Source: an uncultured Bacteroidales bacterium
Lineage (GTDB): Bacteria > Bacteroidota > Bacteroidia > Bacteroidales > UBA932
Reading direction: 5' to 3'
Assembly: GCA_947179325.1 (NCBI GenBank)
Contig: CAMXAU010000001.1
Location: 62,001-126,000 of the forward strand
DNA: 64,000 bases
Below, one piece after another: positions 29,029-39,723 of this stretch (its first letter is position 1; each line of letters begins with the position of its first letter). The position numbers and the translations under genes are program-made. The notes under the pieces are model-generated. The model saw only the letters and a program-made list of their open reading frames with translations, did no database searches and was not told where the DNA came from.

Positions 29029-30399
29029 TTATTCAGTATATGACTTGCATCCCATGTAAAGCTCGGCTATCTGCATGGCATTTCCTGTCCTGTCGGCATT
29101 TGCATCAGAAGGATTGTTGAAATATCCATAGCAGCGGTCTTTCTGCTTCAGGATGAACTTGATGTATCTGTACTCCTTCACATTGTCAAACAGTGCTTTC
29201 CCAGATTCCAGCGGATATACGGTTTCAGCGGTGTGGGAAGGCGTGCTCCTGGCGTTGAAACCTTCGATTCCGGTCGCTATTGTCTCCCATGCTGAATTGT
29301 CGTTGCTTCCCTGAATTTCGCTGATACGTGTGACGAATACAGCACGGTCATCGCCATGGTTGCTGATGTTGACTGTGCGGAAATAGTTTACTGCCTGGCT
29401 CTTTTTCATGTCTATGATGAAATACACTCCGTCTGTCTCCAGTGACTGGCTGTTTCCTCCGGGACGCTGGTATACAAATGCTGTCCCGTTTGATGCAGTC
29501 GGAAGCCCTGCTGAGCCAGAGGCCGCTGTACGGTTTACTATATATCTTCCGTCAAGCATCGCGTATCTGTAGCAGTTGCGCTGTACATCGCTTGAATTCC
29601 ACTGGTCTTTCTTGCTGGCGTCGTTAATCCAGCAGAACTCCGTAAGTTCCCAGCCTCCGTCCGTGTGTGGCATACCGTTCCATTGGGCGGCAGTGTTTCC
29701 CATGATCTCACGTGCCTTGCCCTCCCTGTCGCCAGGGAAACGCTCGTATTCTATCCATCTAAAGAATTTCAGATCTATTGTCGCCGGATGTACATCCGAC
29801 ACTTCTGCTGCCGCAGTGACAGTCGTTTCGCCAAGCTTATGGATTGTAAGGATGCCGTCGGAGTCAATTGTCGCGACATCTTCGTTTGAAGATGAGAACA
29901 TGACAGGCTCGTTCGCATCCTCAGTGAGGGATTCTGAACCTATGTAGAGACGTTTTTTCATGTCTACGCTTCCTGTCTCTATGTCATATTCGTTTTCTCC
30001 GGCCTTGAAGCTGAGCTGTGTAATCGATATGTATGGAGGTTTTACGACAGTTACAGGGAATTCCGCATTTATCCCGTCCATCCCTATGTAGACTGTTATT
30101 ATGCATTCACCTACTTTGAGCGCGGTAAGGATACCCTGGTCGCTTACATCTGCTACGGACGGGTCAGATGATTCATATCGCTGTGCCGTGTTGGTGGCAT
30201 CCAATGGAAGTGCAGAGATATGCTCCGGGAGTGAGACGGTGCTTCCAAGCATTACTTCAAGCCCGGAAGACAAGGTCTCGTCGAAAACAACCTGGTCGAC
30301 AGGTGCATTGTTTATGCTTCCTGTAACAGGGATATTGTCGTTGCAGCTGACCGCGATCATGGCTATGGCTGCAAGGATATATAGTGCTGTCTTTTTCAT
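29029..30399 (-). CDS. lipoprotein with bacterial Ig-like (Big2) domains and a C-terminal F5/8 type C (discoidin)-like domain; candidate surface glycan-binding protein (coordinates 29029-30399)
   Basis: MKKTALYILAAIAMIAVSCND lipobox; YESSDPSVADVSDQGILTALKVGECIITVYIG and FSSSNEDVATIDSDGILTIHKLGETTVTAAA; discoidin-like C-terminus; SusE/SGBP position next to susCD. Confidence 0.75.
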   Translation of the reverse strand: MKKTALYILAAIAMIAVSCNDNIPVTGSINNAPVDQVVFDETLSSGLEVMLGSTVSLPEHISALPLDATNTAQRYESSDPSVADVSDQGILTALKVGECIITVYIGMDGINAEFPVTVVKPPYISITQLSFKAGENEYDIETGSVDMKKRLYIGSESLTEDANEPVMFSSSNEDVATIDSDGILTIHKLGETTVTAAAEVSDVHPATIDLKFFRWIEYERFPGDREGKAREIMGNTAAQWNGMPHTDGGWELTEFCWINDASKKDQWNSSDVQRNCYRYAMLDGRYIVNRTAASGSAGLPTASNGTAFVYQRPGGNSQSLETDGVYFIIDMKKSQAVNYFRTVNISNHGDDRAVFVTRISEIQGSNDNSAWETIATGIEGFNARSTPSHTAETVYPLESGKALFDNVKEYRYIKFILKQKDRCYGYFNNPSDANADRTGNAMQIAELYMGCKSYTE

Positions 30400-30419
30400 G
30401 CTGTAAAATGATTTATATG

Positions 30420-32240
30420 TTACCATCCAGGGTTCTGCACGAGGATTCCGCCTTCGCTTCTCTTGATTTCGTCAAGAGGGATAGGATACAGGTAGTTCTT
30501 TTCCATGAATGATCTCGGGTTGAAGTTCATCCTTGTGTAGAAGCCATCCTCTTCTGTCCTGTATGTGTTCAGTTTTGTCATGTCTTTGTTGAGTATCTGC
30601 ACACCAAGCAGCCATCGGCATAGGTCGAAGTAGCGCTGTCCTTCGGTGCACAGCTCAATCCTGCTCTCACGGCGTATCGCATCACGGAGCTTTGTGTAGC
30701 TGCCTGCTATGTCAGGGTTGCATTCCTCAAGGTCAGGAATACCTGCGCGGTTACGTATCTTGTTGACATATACGAGAATGTCCGGATCAGTGCCTTTGCT
30801 CTGCTCGTTGAGCATCTCGGCATAGAGGAGGTAGAACTCTGCAAGCCTGAAGATGATGGAAGGACGGTATTTGCTTGAAACCAGCCCTGTCCCGTTTCCG
30901 AGTTTCCTGTAGTAGCGTTTGTAGACCATATGCCCGGTATTCGGCTCTCCGTCGCCTCTTCCTGCACCTGATGTCCCGCCGAATGCGAAATCTACCCTTT
31001 TCCCGCTTGAAGCCCATTTCATTCCAGTGAATGTGACGCTGCTGTAGAAGCGCGGTTCACGGTTGAGGTACATTCCATAGACGTCATATCCGTCCATCTG
31101 GCCCCATGTCTCTTCGTTGTACAGGTCTGATGCATCCATGAAGCTTTCGTCCTTGATAGGCTTTCCGTCGGAGCAGTAGAAATCATCAACAAGCTCCTGC
31201 AGCATGTCTACTCCATTGAGTCCGCCATATTCTCCTCGAGGGGTCGCATGTCCGTCGAATGTCTCCTGGCTGAGGCCTCCCCAGCTGTTGGTGGTAGTGG
31301 CCCATATAATCTCCTTGTTGTATTCCTGGAATACGTTGTAGAGGTCTTCAGCAGGGTTGTCCGTGTCAAGAAGCTCATATCTGCCTGCTTCAGCATAGTC
31401 AAGGAATTCCCTCAGGTATTTGACCGCATTTGCGACTTTTTCATCTTTTGTGCCTGCATCCGGGAACAGTTTCTTGCCGTCTTTGTTGGCCAGGTTCTGC
31501 CCGTATTCCCAGCTTCCGTTGAAGAGCGGGCTGGCTGCATATGCCCAGAGCTTTGCCCTGTATGCCATGGCTACGCCTTTTGTAGGGACACCGCGCATCA
31601 GTTCATTGTCATAGTATGACTCCTGGTACATGTCCTGCATACATTCATACAGTTCATTGTCAATCCATGCCACGACTTCATCCACAGAGTTCCTTTCGAG
31701 GTTAGGGAGGTTGTCAAGCGTGTATGACCTGTCGACAATCGGAATAGGGCCGTACATCTCGAAGAGGTAATAATGGTACATTGCACGCATGAACCTTGCA
31801 TTCGCCTTGTAGAGCCTCATCTCCTCTTCGCTGATGCTCGGTGCATCAGGGCCGCCCTCTTCTGTCAGCGGATGGGCCATCTCCAGGAATATGTTGGCCT
31901 GGCGGATTGTGCCGTACAGCCTTGTCCACCTGTGGTTATGGCTCAGGCTGGAATTCCAGTTGCTGTATTTGCCGTATTTGAGGTGCTCGCGGGTATATAC
32001 CTCGTCCGAATATCCTGTCCATGCATTTCCCATGGCGTTTGTTGCCCCCCAGACATTTGAGTAGTCAGGACGGTCAGTGTATATCTGTCCATACCATTTC
32101 TTGGTACGGTCGACATTGTTGAAGATGGTCTCGAAGCTTGAGATTCCACCAAGTTCATCGGAGACATCGAGATAGTCGCATGAAACGATTGAGCATGCGG
32201 CCAAGGCTCCTGCCAGAACTCTTTTAAATATATTTTTCAT
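30420..32240 (-). CDS. susD: RagB/SusD family nutrient-binding lipoprotein
   Basis: MKNIFKRVLAGALAACSIVSCDYLDVSDE; ARFMRAMYHYYLFEMYGPIPIV; FRLAEFYLLYAEMLNE; NPRSFMEKNYLYPIPLDEIKR. Confidence 0.95.
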   Translation of the reverse strand: MKNIFKRVLAGALAACSIVSCDYLDVSDELGGISSFETIFNNVDRTKKWYGQIYTDRPDYSNVWGATNAMGNAWTGYSDEVYTREHLKYGKYSNWNSSLSHNHRWTRLYGTIRQANIFLEMAHPLTEEGGPDAPSISEEEMRLYKANARFMRAMYHYYLFEMYGPIPIVDRSYTLDNLPNLERNSVDEVVAWIDNELYECMQDMYQESYYDNELMRGVPTKGVAMAYRAKLWAYAASPLFNGSWEYGQNLANKDGKKLFPDAGTKDEKVANAVKYLREFLDYAEAGRYELLDTDNPAEDLYNVFQEYNKEIIWATTTNSWGGLSQETFDGHATPRGEYGGLNGVDMLQELVDDFYCSDGKPIKDESFMDASDLYNEETWGQMDGYDVYGMYLNREPRFYSSVTFTGMKWASSGKRVDFAFGGTSGAGRGDGEPNTGHMVYKRYYRKLGNGTGLVSSKYRPSIIFRLAEFYLLYAEMLNEQSKGTDPDILVYVNKIRNRAGIPDLEECNPDIAGSYTKLRDAIRRESRIELCTEGQRYFDLCRWLLGVQILNKDMTKLNTYRTEEDGFYTRMNFNPRSFMEKNYLYPIPLDEIKRSEGGILVQNPGW

Positions 32241-32254
32241 ATTCAGTCTTGTCT

Positions 32255-35200
32255 TTAGAAGTTAACTTCAACTCCGATTGAGAAGGAATGCGACATAGGG
32301 TAGCTTACTCCCTTGTTCCTGTTTCCCTGCTCCGGATCCCAGAATTTGATCTTGTCGAACACTGCAAGGTTCTCACCGAGAAGGTATATGCGTACTCCGC
32401 TGAGCCTTACTGCGCGCAGTGCCTTTTCAGGAAGGATATATCCTATCTCCACGTTCTTGAGGCGAAGGAAGCTTCCGTCCCTGAGCCACCATGTGCTCGG
32501 CTCATCGTTTATGCTGTTTCCGTATCCTACGTGAAGCCTTGGTGAGAATACATCCTGGCTCGGGTTATCCTCTGTCCAGCGGTCAAGGAATGCTGTGCGG
32601 TAATTGCCTTTCTCTACTCCCCAGTTGAATGGCCAGAACGTGCTGTTGCCTGACGCCAGGAGTATAGAAGTGTTGGCTACTCCGGAGAAGAATACACTGG
32701 CATAGATTCCTTTCCATTCAGCATTGAATCCGAATCCGTAGTTTATTTCAGGTGTCTGGTATGGATGCCCGACGCCCCTTACCATGTCATTGGAGTCGAT
32801 TATGCCGTCATTGTTCATGTCCACGTACTTGATGTCTCCAGGTCCTACAAGGCCTCCGAGTGCCGGTACAGGCAGTCCCGGGCGCAATTGATAGCTGTAG
32901 GTCCCGTTGTCGTTCATGGACCTGATGAAATCATCTTCAGTATAGAGGCGTTCAGCAATGTAGAGAGTCTGCTCGTTGATACGTGTACCTGTAACTCTCT
33001 GGTATTCTTCTGTTGGCGGAAGCTCGTCTATCTCAAGCACCTTGTTGCGGGCGAATGTGAATGTTCCGCGTGCGCTGAGCTTCCAGTCACCGAACCTCTT
33101 TGTCATGTCGATGCTTGCGTCTACTCCCTGGTTAAGCACCTTTCCGTAGTTCTGCCAAGGCTTTTCATGGAATCCGGCATAGCCCGGGATGGTGTTTCTC
33201 TGGAGAAGGATGCTCGAGCGGACGTTATAGAAATAGTCTGCCTGGATCTGTATGGCCCTGTCGAAGAATGCGAGGTCAAGTCCTACGTTTGTCTTGTCCT
33301 CAATCTCCCATCCGAGGGTCTCGTTGACGAACTGGAGGTCATATATGCCGGCCCCAAGGCCGTTGCTGGCTCCGTTGCTGGCTATTCCCTGGTTGAAAGT
33401 ATGGCCGCTCTGCGAGAATGTTGCGCGGTAGAGGAAACGGCTTGTGCCTGTGTCGTCATTACCAGTGCGTCCGAATGATGCGCGTATCTTTGCCGAGCTG
33501 AGGACATCCTTTACTGACTGCGGATACCATTTCTCGTTTGAGATCACATAGCTGGCGCCGACTGCGGGGAAGAATCCGAAGCGGTTCTTCTTTGCGAATG
33601 TCTCGCTTCCTGTATATCCAAAGTTGGCTTCTATGAAGTAGCGGTTGTCATAGCCGTATGTGACACGTCCGACTATGCCCTGTTTCCTGTACTGGAGTAC
33701 TACATCGTGCTTCTGTGTCTCTTTCTGGTTGTAGAGCACCATGGCGCCCACCGCGTGCTTGCCGGCGAATACATTGTTGTACTGCAGGGCTGCTTCAATA
33801 TATATCTTGCGGTTGTAGCTGCTTCCGGTGAATTCAACCTCCTTCACATCTGGGGAGCCTGCAACTATCTGGTTGAGGATAAGTTCCCCTGTCTCCGGGT
33901 CGCGTCCCGTGGCATGGTATTTAGAAGGTCCGTAGTTGCGCAGCTTGGATGCACCGCTTTCAAGGTCAAAGCTGACAGCCGCCCTTGCGCTGAGTCCCTT
34001 GGTTATGAATTTAAGGTCCTGGTTGAGATTCACCTTCGACTGTATCTTGGTCGTGTATTCCCTCCTGTATCCCTGCTGGTAGAGCATGTAGTAAGGGTTC
34101 CTGTTGTTGGCGTCAGTCTCTTTCTCGTATGTGGACACAGATCCGTCACTATAGACCATAGGGAAGAGGTGAGGTGGAGTGTGGAGCATGAATACGAATA
34201 CGTCGTCAGGGGAGCGGTTTGCTGTCCTTCTCATTGTATACTGTCCTGCCAGGTCGATGCTGAGCTGTGTTGTCTTGCTGACCTTCAGGTCTATGTTGCT
34301 TCTGAGGTTGAAACGGTCGTATGAGAAGTTGCTGTTGTATTTAGACTCGGGGTTCTGCTTGAACACACCGTCTTTCTGCTGGTATCCTGCCGACACAAAA
34401 TATTTTGCGTTCTCTGCTCCTCCGCGGAAGTTGAGCGTATATCTCTGTCCGTGCACTGTCCTTGCTATGAGGTCTGTCCACTTGGCGTTAGGATAGAGGT
34501 CATTGTCCGCCCCCTGCTCGTACAGGCTGATCAGCTCGTCAGAATATTTCTTGTCCATGCCGTCATTGTAGCACGCCTCGTTAGCCAGCCTCATGTAGTC
34601 CCATGAATCTACGAACTGTGGAATCCTGTATGGCACTGAGAGGTTCTGCTCGATGCGCAGCTGTATCTTAGGCTTGGATATCTGGCCTCGCTTTGTTGTC
34701 ACGATGATTACACCGTTTGCGCCCTCTGCACCGTACATTGCCGTTGCTGCGGCATCCTTCAGGAGACTGAAGCTTTCTATCTCGTCGGCGTCGAGGTCAG
34801 ATATCGAACGCGGTACACCGTCGACAAGCACGAGGGGAGATGTACCTCCCTTGAAGGAGCTTACACCGCGGATCCAGAATTCCGCATCATCGCGTCCCGG
34901 CTCAGAGTTCCTCTGTACCGCGATAAGTCCTGGAAGCTGTCCCTGTATGCTGGACGTGATGTTTGTGGAGGTTACTTTCAGGTCATCGCTTGTTATTGTT
35001 GAAAGGGAGCTGACCACAGCCTGGCGTTTCTGTGCTCCATATGCCACTACCACAGCCTCTTCTGCCATAAGGGCATCAGGTGTCAGCTGTACGTTCAGCG
35101 TATTGTTCTGCCTCGGTGTCACAGTCTTCTCAAGGAAGCCTATGAAATTGAATGTCAGCTGGTCTTTAGGAGAAATGTCTATGACATACATGCCATCAAG

Positions 35201-35383
35201 GTTGGTTGTCGTACCGACCTCTGTACCTTTGATATAGACGTATGCACCCGGTAAAGGTCCACCGTTCTCGTCTGTGACGGTACCGGTTATGCGCCGTTTG
35301 CCGTCGTCCTGTGCGTATACACTGCATAGCCCTGTTGAGACAAACAGTGTAACAGACATCAGAAATCTGTAAAATCCTTTCAT
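32255..35383 (-). CDS. susC: SusC/RagA family TonB-linked outer membrane protein
   Basis: RRITGTVTDENGGPLPGAYVYIKGTEVGTTTNLDGMY; plug domain PLVLVDGVPRSISDLDADEIESFSLLKDAAATAMYGAEGANGVIIVTTKRG. Confidence 0.96.
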   Translation of the reverse strand: MKGFYRFLMSVTLFVSTGLCSVYAQDDGKRRITGTVTDENGGPLPGAYVYIKGTEVGTTTNLDGMYVIDISPKDQLTFNFIGFLEKTVTPRQNNTLNVQLTPDALMAEEAVVVAYGAQKRQAVVSSLSTITSDDLKVTSTNITSSIQGQLPGLIAVQRNSEPGRDDAEFWIRGVSSFKGGTSPLVLVDGVPRSISDLDADEIESFSLLKDAAATAMYGAEGANGVIIVTTKRGQISKPKIQLRIEQNLSVPYRIPQFVDSWDYMRLANEACYNDGMDKKYSDELISLYEQGADNDLYPNAKWTDLIARTVHGQRYTLNFRGGAENAKYFVSAGYQQKDGVFKQNPESKYNSNFSYDRFNLRSNIDLKVSKTTQLSIDLAGQYTMRRTANRSPDDVFVFMLHTPPHLFPMVYSDGSVSTYEKETDANNRNPYYMLYQQGYRREYTTKIQSKVNLNQDLKFITKGLSARAAVSFDLESGASKLRNYGPSKYHATGRDPETGELILNQIVAGSPDVKEVEFTGSSYNRKIYIEAALQYNNVFAGKHAVGAMVLYNQKETQKHDVVLQYRKQGIVGRVTYGYDNRYFIEANFGYTGSETFAKKNRFGFFPAVGASYVISNEKWYPQSVKDVLSSAKIRASFGRTGNDDTGTSRFLYRATFSQSGHTFNQGIASNGASNGLGAGIYDLQFVNETLGWEIEDKTNVGLDLAFFDRAIQIQADYFYNVRSSILLQRNTIPGYAGFHEKPWQNYGKVLNQGVDASIDMTKRFGDWKLSARGTFTFARNKVLEIDELPPTEEYQRVTGTRINEQTLYIAERLYTEDDFIRSMNDNGTYSYQLRPGLPVPALGGLVGPGDIKYVDMNNDGIIDSNDMVRGVGHPYQTPEINYGFGFNAEWKGIYASVFFSGVANTSILLASGNSTFWPFNWGVEKGNYRTAFLDRWTEDNPSQDVFSPRLHVGYGNSINDEPSTWWLRDGSFLRLKNVEIGYILPEKALRAVRLSGVRIYLLGENLAVFDKIKFWDPEQGNRNKGVSYPMSHSFSIGVEVNF

Positions 35384-35433
35384 TGGACTGTTAGTTTAGA
35401 GTTAATTATGAAATGAATGATATTGTTCCGTAG

Positions 35434-36909
35434 CTATTCCGCTTCATTTGCAATTTCAGTCAGTGCCGCTGTGCACCAGAGCATCCCGGCCTGTCCGTGC
35501 GTGTCGCCTGTGTAGCGTTTCCTGTCCCTGTAGTGCTGTTCTGTGCTGCCTGTTCCCGTCCCTTCGCATACTTCGCGGATGTCATAGTTGGGATTCAGGT
35601 AGAACATGAGTGCATTCCAGGCCTTGCGCGCAGCCTTTCCGTATGTGTCACTGTCAAGCCATCCGTTCTTTACCCCGGTGATGAATGCGTATGTGAACAT
35701 TGCGGTTCCGGAGGTCTCGGACCAGAGGCTTGTCCTGTCGATCAGCTGTGCCCACATGCCTGTCGGCTGCTGGTATTTGAGCAGTGAGGCCATCATCGTC
35801 CCGTATTCTCTCCTGAGCAATGCGGCTTCCGTGCTGTACGCCGGATTGTCTTCAATGATCTTGAGCATCTCAGGCATCCCGACTGCCATCCAGCCGTTTC
35901 CGCGCGCCCAGAAGAACTTTGCATCAGGCGAGTGCCAGTAAAGTCCGTCTGAACCCTGTATCTTCTCGATGTAGAGTGTCATTTCCCGTACAGCACGGTC
36001 AAGATACCTGTTTTCATTGTTGGCCTTTGCCGGCCACCATGGATCTGTGTTGTATGACGGGTCGTTCCTGGTTGCCAGGTATGCCTGTATCTGCAGCGCT
36101 GTGATCATGAACATGTCGTCTATCCATAGACGTGTCTGCCATGAATAGCCGCCCTTGATGTAGCTTTCCCATGTCTTCCAGTCCCCGTCGCTCATCTTGA
36201 ACAATGTGCTGGTATGGTTATACTTTGAGCTGCTGAACCTTGCGTCGAATTCTGCACGTGTTAATGGATTCCATTGATTGTCTGCGTATTGCAGACCGAA
36301 ATCCAGATATTCTTCCCTTGTCTGTCTCCATGTTACGCCTTCATAGTCCGGATTCTCCATGATGGATGCAATGTGGAGTGAGATGGCACCGAAGATATAG
36401 TAGTCGACCCTGTTGCTTTCATGTCTCCAGAGAAGGTCTGTTATGACAGGAAGCGTGTTGCCTTTTGAATCCTGATATGTTGTCTTTCCTGTGATTACGT
36501 CATTGTATTTGTCCACCATGCCCTGGATTAGGCCGATTGCCTCAGCCTTTGCGTCGGCGTCTCCTTTAAGCATGGCGTTCTCCACAGCAGCTTCAAGGAA
36601 CCAGAATGAACCGAGATAGGCACATACGTCAGGATATGTCACAAAAGAGCTTGGCTGCTTTCCTGCATCTGTGCGCCCCCAGTTTGACTGGGGGATCTCA
36701 ATGAACCGCCTTACAAGGTTCTTCCCGCATTCTATTGGCTCTGCCTTGCCTTCGAATCCTGTCAGGCTGGATTCCACTTGGCTTCCTGAAGGCTCATCCT
36801 TGCCATATCCGCCTCCGCTTAGAGGGGGATATTCCTTGCCGGTAGAGCATCCGGAGATGAAGATGCATGCAGCAAATGCTGTTGACAATATATGTATATA
36901 TCTTGCCAT
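35434..36909 (-). CDS. GH105/GH88-like unsaturated glycuronyl hydrolase, lipoprotein
   Basis: Lipobox; YSWQTRLWIDDMFMITALQIQAY, FFWARGNGWMAVGMPEML, ETSGTAMFTYAFITGVKNGWLD. Confidence 0.85.
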   Translation of the reverse strand: MARYIHILSTAFAACIFISGCSTGKEYPPLSGGGYGKDEPSGSQVESSLTGFEGKAEPIECGKNLVRRFIEIPQSNWGRTDAGKQPSSFVTYPDVCAYLGSFWFLEAAVENAMLKGDADAKAEAIGLIQGMVDKYNDVITGKTTYQDSKGNTLPVITDLLWRHESNRVDYYIFGAISLHIASIMENPDYEGVTWRQTREEYLDFGLQYADNQWNPLTRAEFDARFSSSKYNHTSTLFKMSDGDWKTWESYIKGGYSWQTRLWIDDMFMITALQIQAYLATRNDPSYNTDPWWPAKANNENRYLDRAVREMTLYIEKIQGSDGLYWHSPDAKFFWARGNGWMAVGMPEMLKIIEDNPAYSTEAALLRREYGTMMASLLKYQQPTGMWAQLIDRTSLWSETSGTAMFTYAFITGVKNGWLDSDTYGKAARKAWNALMFYLNPNYDIREVCEGTGTGSTEQHYRDRKRYTGDTHGQAGMLWCTAALTEIANEAE

Positions 36910-36919
36910 TCCTTGCCGT

Positions 36920-38083
36920 TTATTTTACCTTATATGGCTTCACATCTCCGCTCAGTGCCTGGCAGCACCATATCATTGCAGCCTGTCCATGAAGGTCGCC
37001 GGTCAGCCTCCTGCGGTTCTGGTACCAGTCGAAGCTGTTCTTTGCCCCTGTGCCCTCGCAGACATTGCGCAGCTCATCGTTCTCGTCAAGGTATGAAAGA
37101 AGCCTCATATACCCCTTGCGTGCAGCTTCACCGTAGACTTTCTTGTCAAGCCAGCCGTTCTTTACGCCGACTATGAATGCATATGTGAACATTGCGGTGC
37201 ATGAACTTTCCTTCCATGTGTTCGGGTCATCGATTATCTGGTGCCACATGCCGTCATAGTCCTGGTAGCGGAGCAGGGTCTGCATCATCAGGCGGTATGC
37301 CTGCTCTATGCGCGGCCTGTATTCGCTGTCCTTCGGCATCAGCCTGAGCATCTCAGCCATCCCGACTGCCATCCAGCCGTCACCGCGTCCCCAGAAATAC
37401 GGTGTACCCGTATGGTGCCAGAAAAGTCCGTTAGGGCGCTGTATCCTGTCAAGATAGAGGATCATCTCCCTGGCTGCCCTGTCGATGTATTTCCTGTCGC
37501 CTGTGATATGGTAGGCCTGCGCCTGGAGTTCTGTAATCATGAACATGTCGTCCACCCAAAGACGTGTCTGCCATGAATAGTCTTTTTCCTGCCATCCGCG
37601 CTGCTCGTCTGTCGGATTTGCCGGCATCACCCACTGGCCGTCTGCGTATTTCATCCCCAGGTCAAGGTATCTTTGCTCCGGGACATTCTTGTATATCTCA
37701 AGCGGAACAGCTCCGAATACGTAGAAATCCACTACGTTATGAGCTTTCGGGAACATTTCCGGCTGCAGGTTCTTCTGCTCTCCGAAGAGAGGCTCGAAAC
37801 GTTCTGTCAGCCTGTTGTACAGTTCAGTGTCACCGGTTGACTGGGCGAACCAGAGTGAGCCGAGCCAGGCACATACATCAGGGTATGTCACGAGCGTCAC
37901 CTTATGCTTTGACCTTATGTCCCCCCAATGTGAATGCGGGGTGTCAAGGTAGTGTTCAACGAGTTTCTTTCCTATTTCTTCAGGCTGGCATCCCTCGGGA
38001 AAATTCTTGAGGTCCCAGCTTTTCTGCGCTGATGCTGTGATGCAGGCTGCTGCAAGCAGTGCTATGGATAAGATTCTTTTCAT
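36920..38083 (-). CDS. GH105/GH88-like unsaturated glycuronyl hydrolase, exported
   Basis: Signal peptide; YSWQTRLWVDDMFMITELQAQAY, YFWGRGDGWMAVGMAEML, ESSCTAMFTYAFIVGVKNGWLD. Confidence 0.87.
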   Translation of the reverse strand: MKRILSIALLAAACITASAQKSWDLKNFPEGCQPEEIGKKLVEHYLDTPHSHWGDIRSKHKVTLVTYPDVCAWLGSLWFAQSTGDTELYNRLTERFEPLFGEQKNLQPEMFPKAHNVVDFYVFGAVPLEIYKNVPEQRYLDLGMKYADGQWVMPANPTDEQRGWQEKDYSWQTRLWVDDMFMITELQAQAYHITGDRKYIDRAAREMILYLDRIQRPNGLFWHHTGTPYFWGRGDGWMAVGMAEMLRLMPKDSEYRPRIEQAYRLMMQTLLRYQDYDGMWHQIIDDPNTWKESSCTAMFTYAFIVGVKNGWLDKKVYGEAARKGYMRLLSYLDENDELRNVCEGTGAKNSFDWYQNRRRLTGDLHGQAAMIWCCQALSGDVKPYKVK

Positions 38084-38144
38084 ATGATATTTTTTACATA
38101 ATGTTTATTGCCTTGATACTGTCCTGTCTTCTGTGGCTTGCCGG

Positions 38145-39623
38145 CTAAAGCGGTTCCCCTGACGGAACCTCTATCTCCTCCTGCCAGCCTACTGGCTTGC
38201 CGAAGTCCGGTGTGCCGTCTGCCTTCCATGTGAATTTCTGTATGAAGCAGTCCCTGTTGTCCCATCCGCTGTCCTTGTACCTCTTTACATGGTACACGAT
38301 CCAGTCTTCAGTGCCGTCATACGATTTGGTGAATGTGTTATGCCCGACTCCATGGACTCCTCCTATGTACATTGTGGATTCGTTCTGTGCATTGTCGGCA
38401 TTCGGATTGTCCGATTTTGCGACATTGTCGCATCTCCAGAAAGTATAGTTTGTGGACTTTTTCCAGTTGGAGGCAACCATAGGGTCATTCTTGGCCGGGT
38501 CTGTCAGGTCAAGTTCAAGCCATCCGAGACGGTATTCCTTGGTCCATGAGCCGTTTGCAGAATATACGCAGAACAGTTTGGTGCCTTCCGGATTGAAAAT
38601 CATTGCAGGTCCTTCATTTATGCTGCTGTTTGCAGTCTCCCATGCAAGTTCGGCCCTTGAGAGCTGCACCCTCGGGCAGTTGATTGTGTATGGATTGTCC
38701 ATTGTGGCTATGTACAGTCCCTGGTTGCCGTTTGTCTTGGACTGGTTCCCTGACCATACTGCATACATCTGTTCACCTATCCTGAACACGGTCATGTCAA
38801 TGGCGTATATGGTGTTGTCTGCTGTGAGCCTGTCACCGGCCTGCCAGCTCTTGAAATCCTCCTCATTGCCGGTGAAGATCATTCCCATGTCTTCCCATTT
38901 CCCTGTTGTCGGGTCTTCGTCCATGCAGCGGAGTACTCCTGTCCTCTGTGTATTGTAGCTTCCGCCGGTCTCGCTTGTAGGGCGTCCTGCTGCATAATAT
39001 ACATACCATACGCCATCAATGCGGAACAGCTCAGGCGCCCAGAGGTTTGCCCTGTTCCAGACCTTAGTCGCACCGTCTGCCGGCAGATGCCATACTTCCT
39101 TTGTGCCGCCGAGGCTTGTCAGCTTGTTTGACTTGCCGAGGTTCACTCCGTTTCCGTTGGATTTGCAGGCATAGTAGTAGACACTGTTTCCGTTTGCTTC
39201 CCTCCATACATATGGATCCGGCATAGGCTGGAATATCGGGTTCCTGAATGTCCTTGCGCCTTGCTTTACTGTTACTTTTACAGGGATTGTCCCGTCAGCG
39301 GAGAATCTTATGCTCCCGCTCCTTTCCTCGCCTGGCGTTCCGGATTCGTCCGTATAGTTGCTTTCATACTCGATGATTACATTCCTGCTGCCTTCGCCTT
39401 CTGTGACATTCGTCTTGAGCCATCCGGCCTGTGGCTGTACAGTCCATGCCGTGTTCGATGTTACATATACTTCAAATGACCCTGCCTTGTTGTTTACCAG
39501 TTTTTCACTGATGCTGATTTTCACATAAGGCTTTTCTGTATTTCCTGCCGGTTCTTTTCCGCAGCTGCAACTTGCTGCAAAGATGCAGAAGGTGATAATC
39601 AGAATGTTGTATAACCTGTTCAT
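38145..39623 (-). CDS. glycoside hydrolase family 43-like lipoprotein with N-terminal BACON-like domain
   Basis: Lipobox; BACON-like NTAWTVQPQAGWLKTNVTEGEGSRNVIIEYESN; GH43-like NPIFQPMPDPYVWREANGNSVYYYACKS..LWAPELFRIDGVWYVYYAAG. Confidence 0.85.
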   Translation of the reverse strand: MNRLYNILIITFCIFAASCSCGKEPAGNTEKPYVKISISEKLVNNKAGSFEVYVTSNTAWTVQPQAGWLKTNVTEGEGSRNVIIEYESNYTDESGTPGEERSGSIRFSADGTIPVKVTVKQGARTFRNPIFQPMPDPYVWREANGNSVYYYACKSNGNGVNLGKSNKLTSLGGTKEVWHLPADGATKVWNRANLWAPELFRIDGVWYVYYAAGRPTSETGGSYNTQRTGVLRCMDEDPTTGKWEDMGMIFTGNEEDFKSWQAGDRLTADNTIYAIDMTVFRIGEQMYAVWSGNQSKTNGNQGLYIATMDNPYTINCPRVQLSRAELAWETANSSINEGPAMIFNPEGTKLFCVYSANGSWTKEYRLGWLELDLTDPAKNDPMVASNWKKSTNYTFWRCDNVAKSDNPNADNAQNESTMYIGGVHGVGHNTFTKSYDGTEDWIVYHVKRYKDSGWDNRDCFIQKFTWKADGTPDFGKPVGWQEEIEVPSGEPL

Positions 39624-39723
39624 ATCTTGGTTGTTTTAAGTGTTGGCTGTGTCTGTTTATGTGCACATGAAATATGCTCTGGTCTTGTCTCTGCAAAGGA
39701 ACATAATGCCCCCGTGAATATTA

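Noticed and set aside
32765-33478. 237-aa plus-strand ORF inside susC
   Set aside because: Antisense shadow of a well-supported SusC gene.
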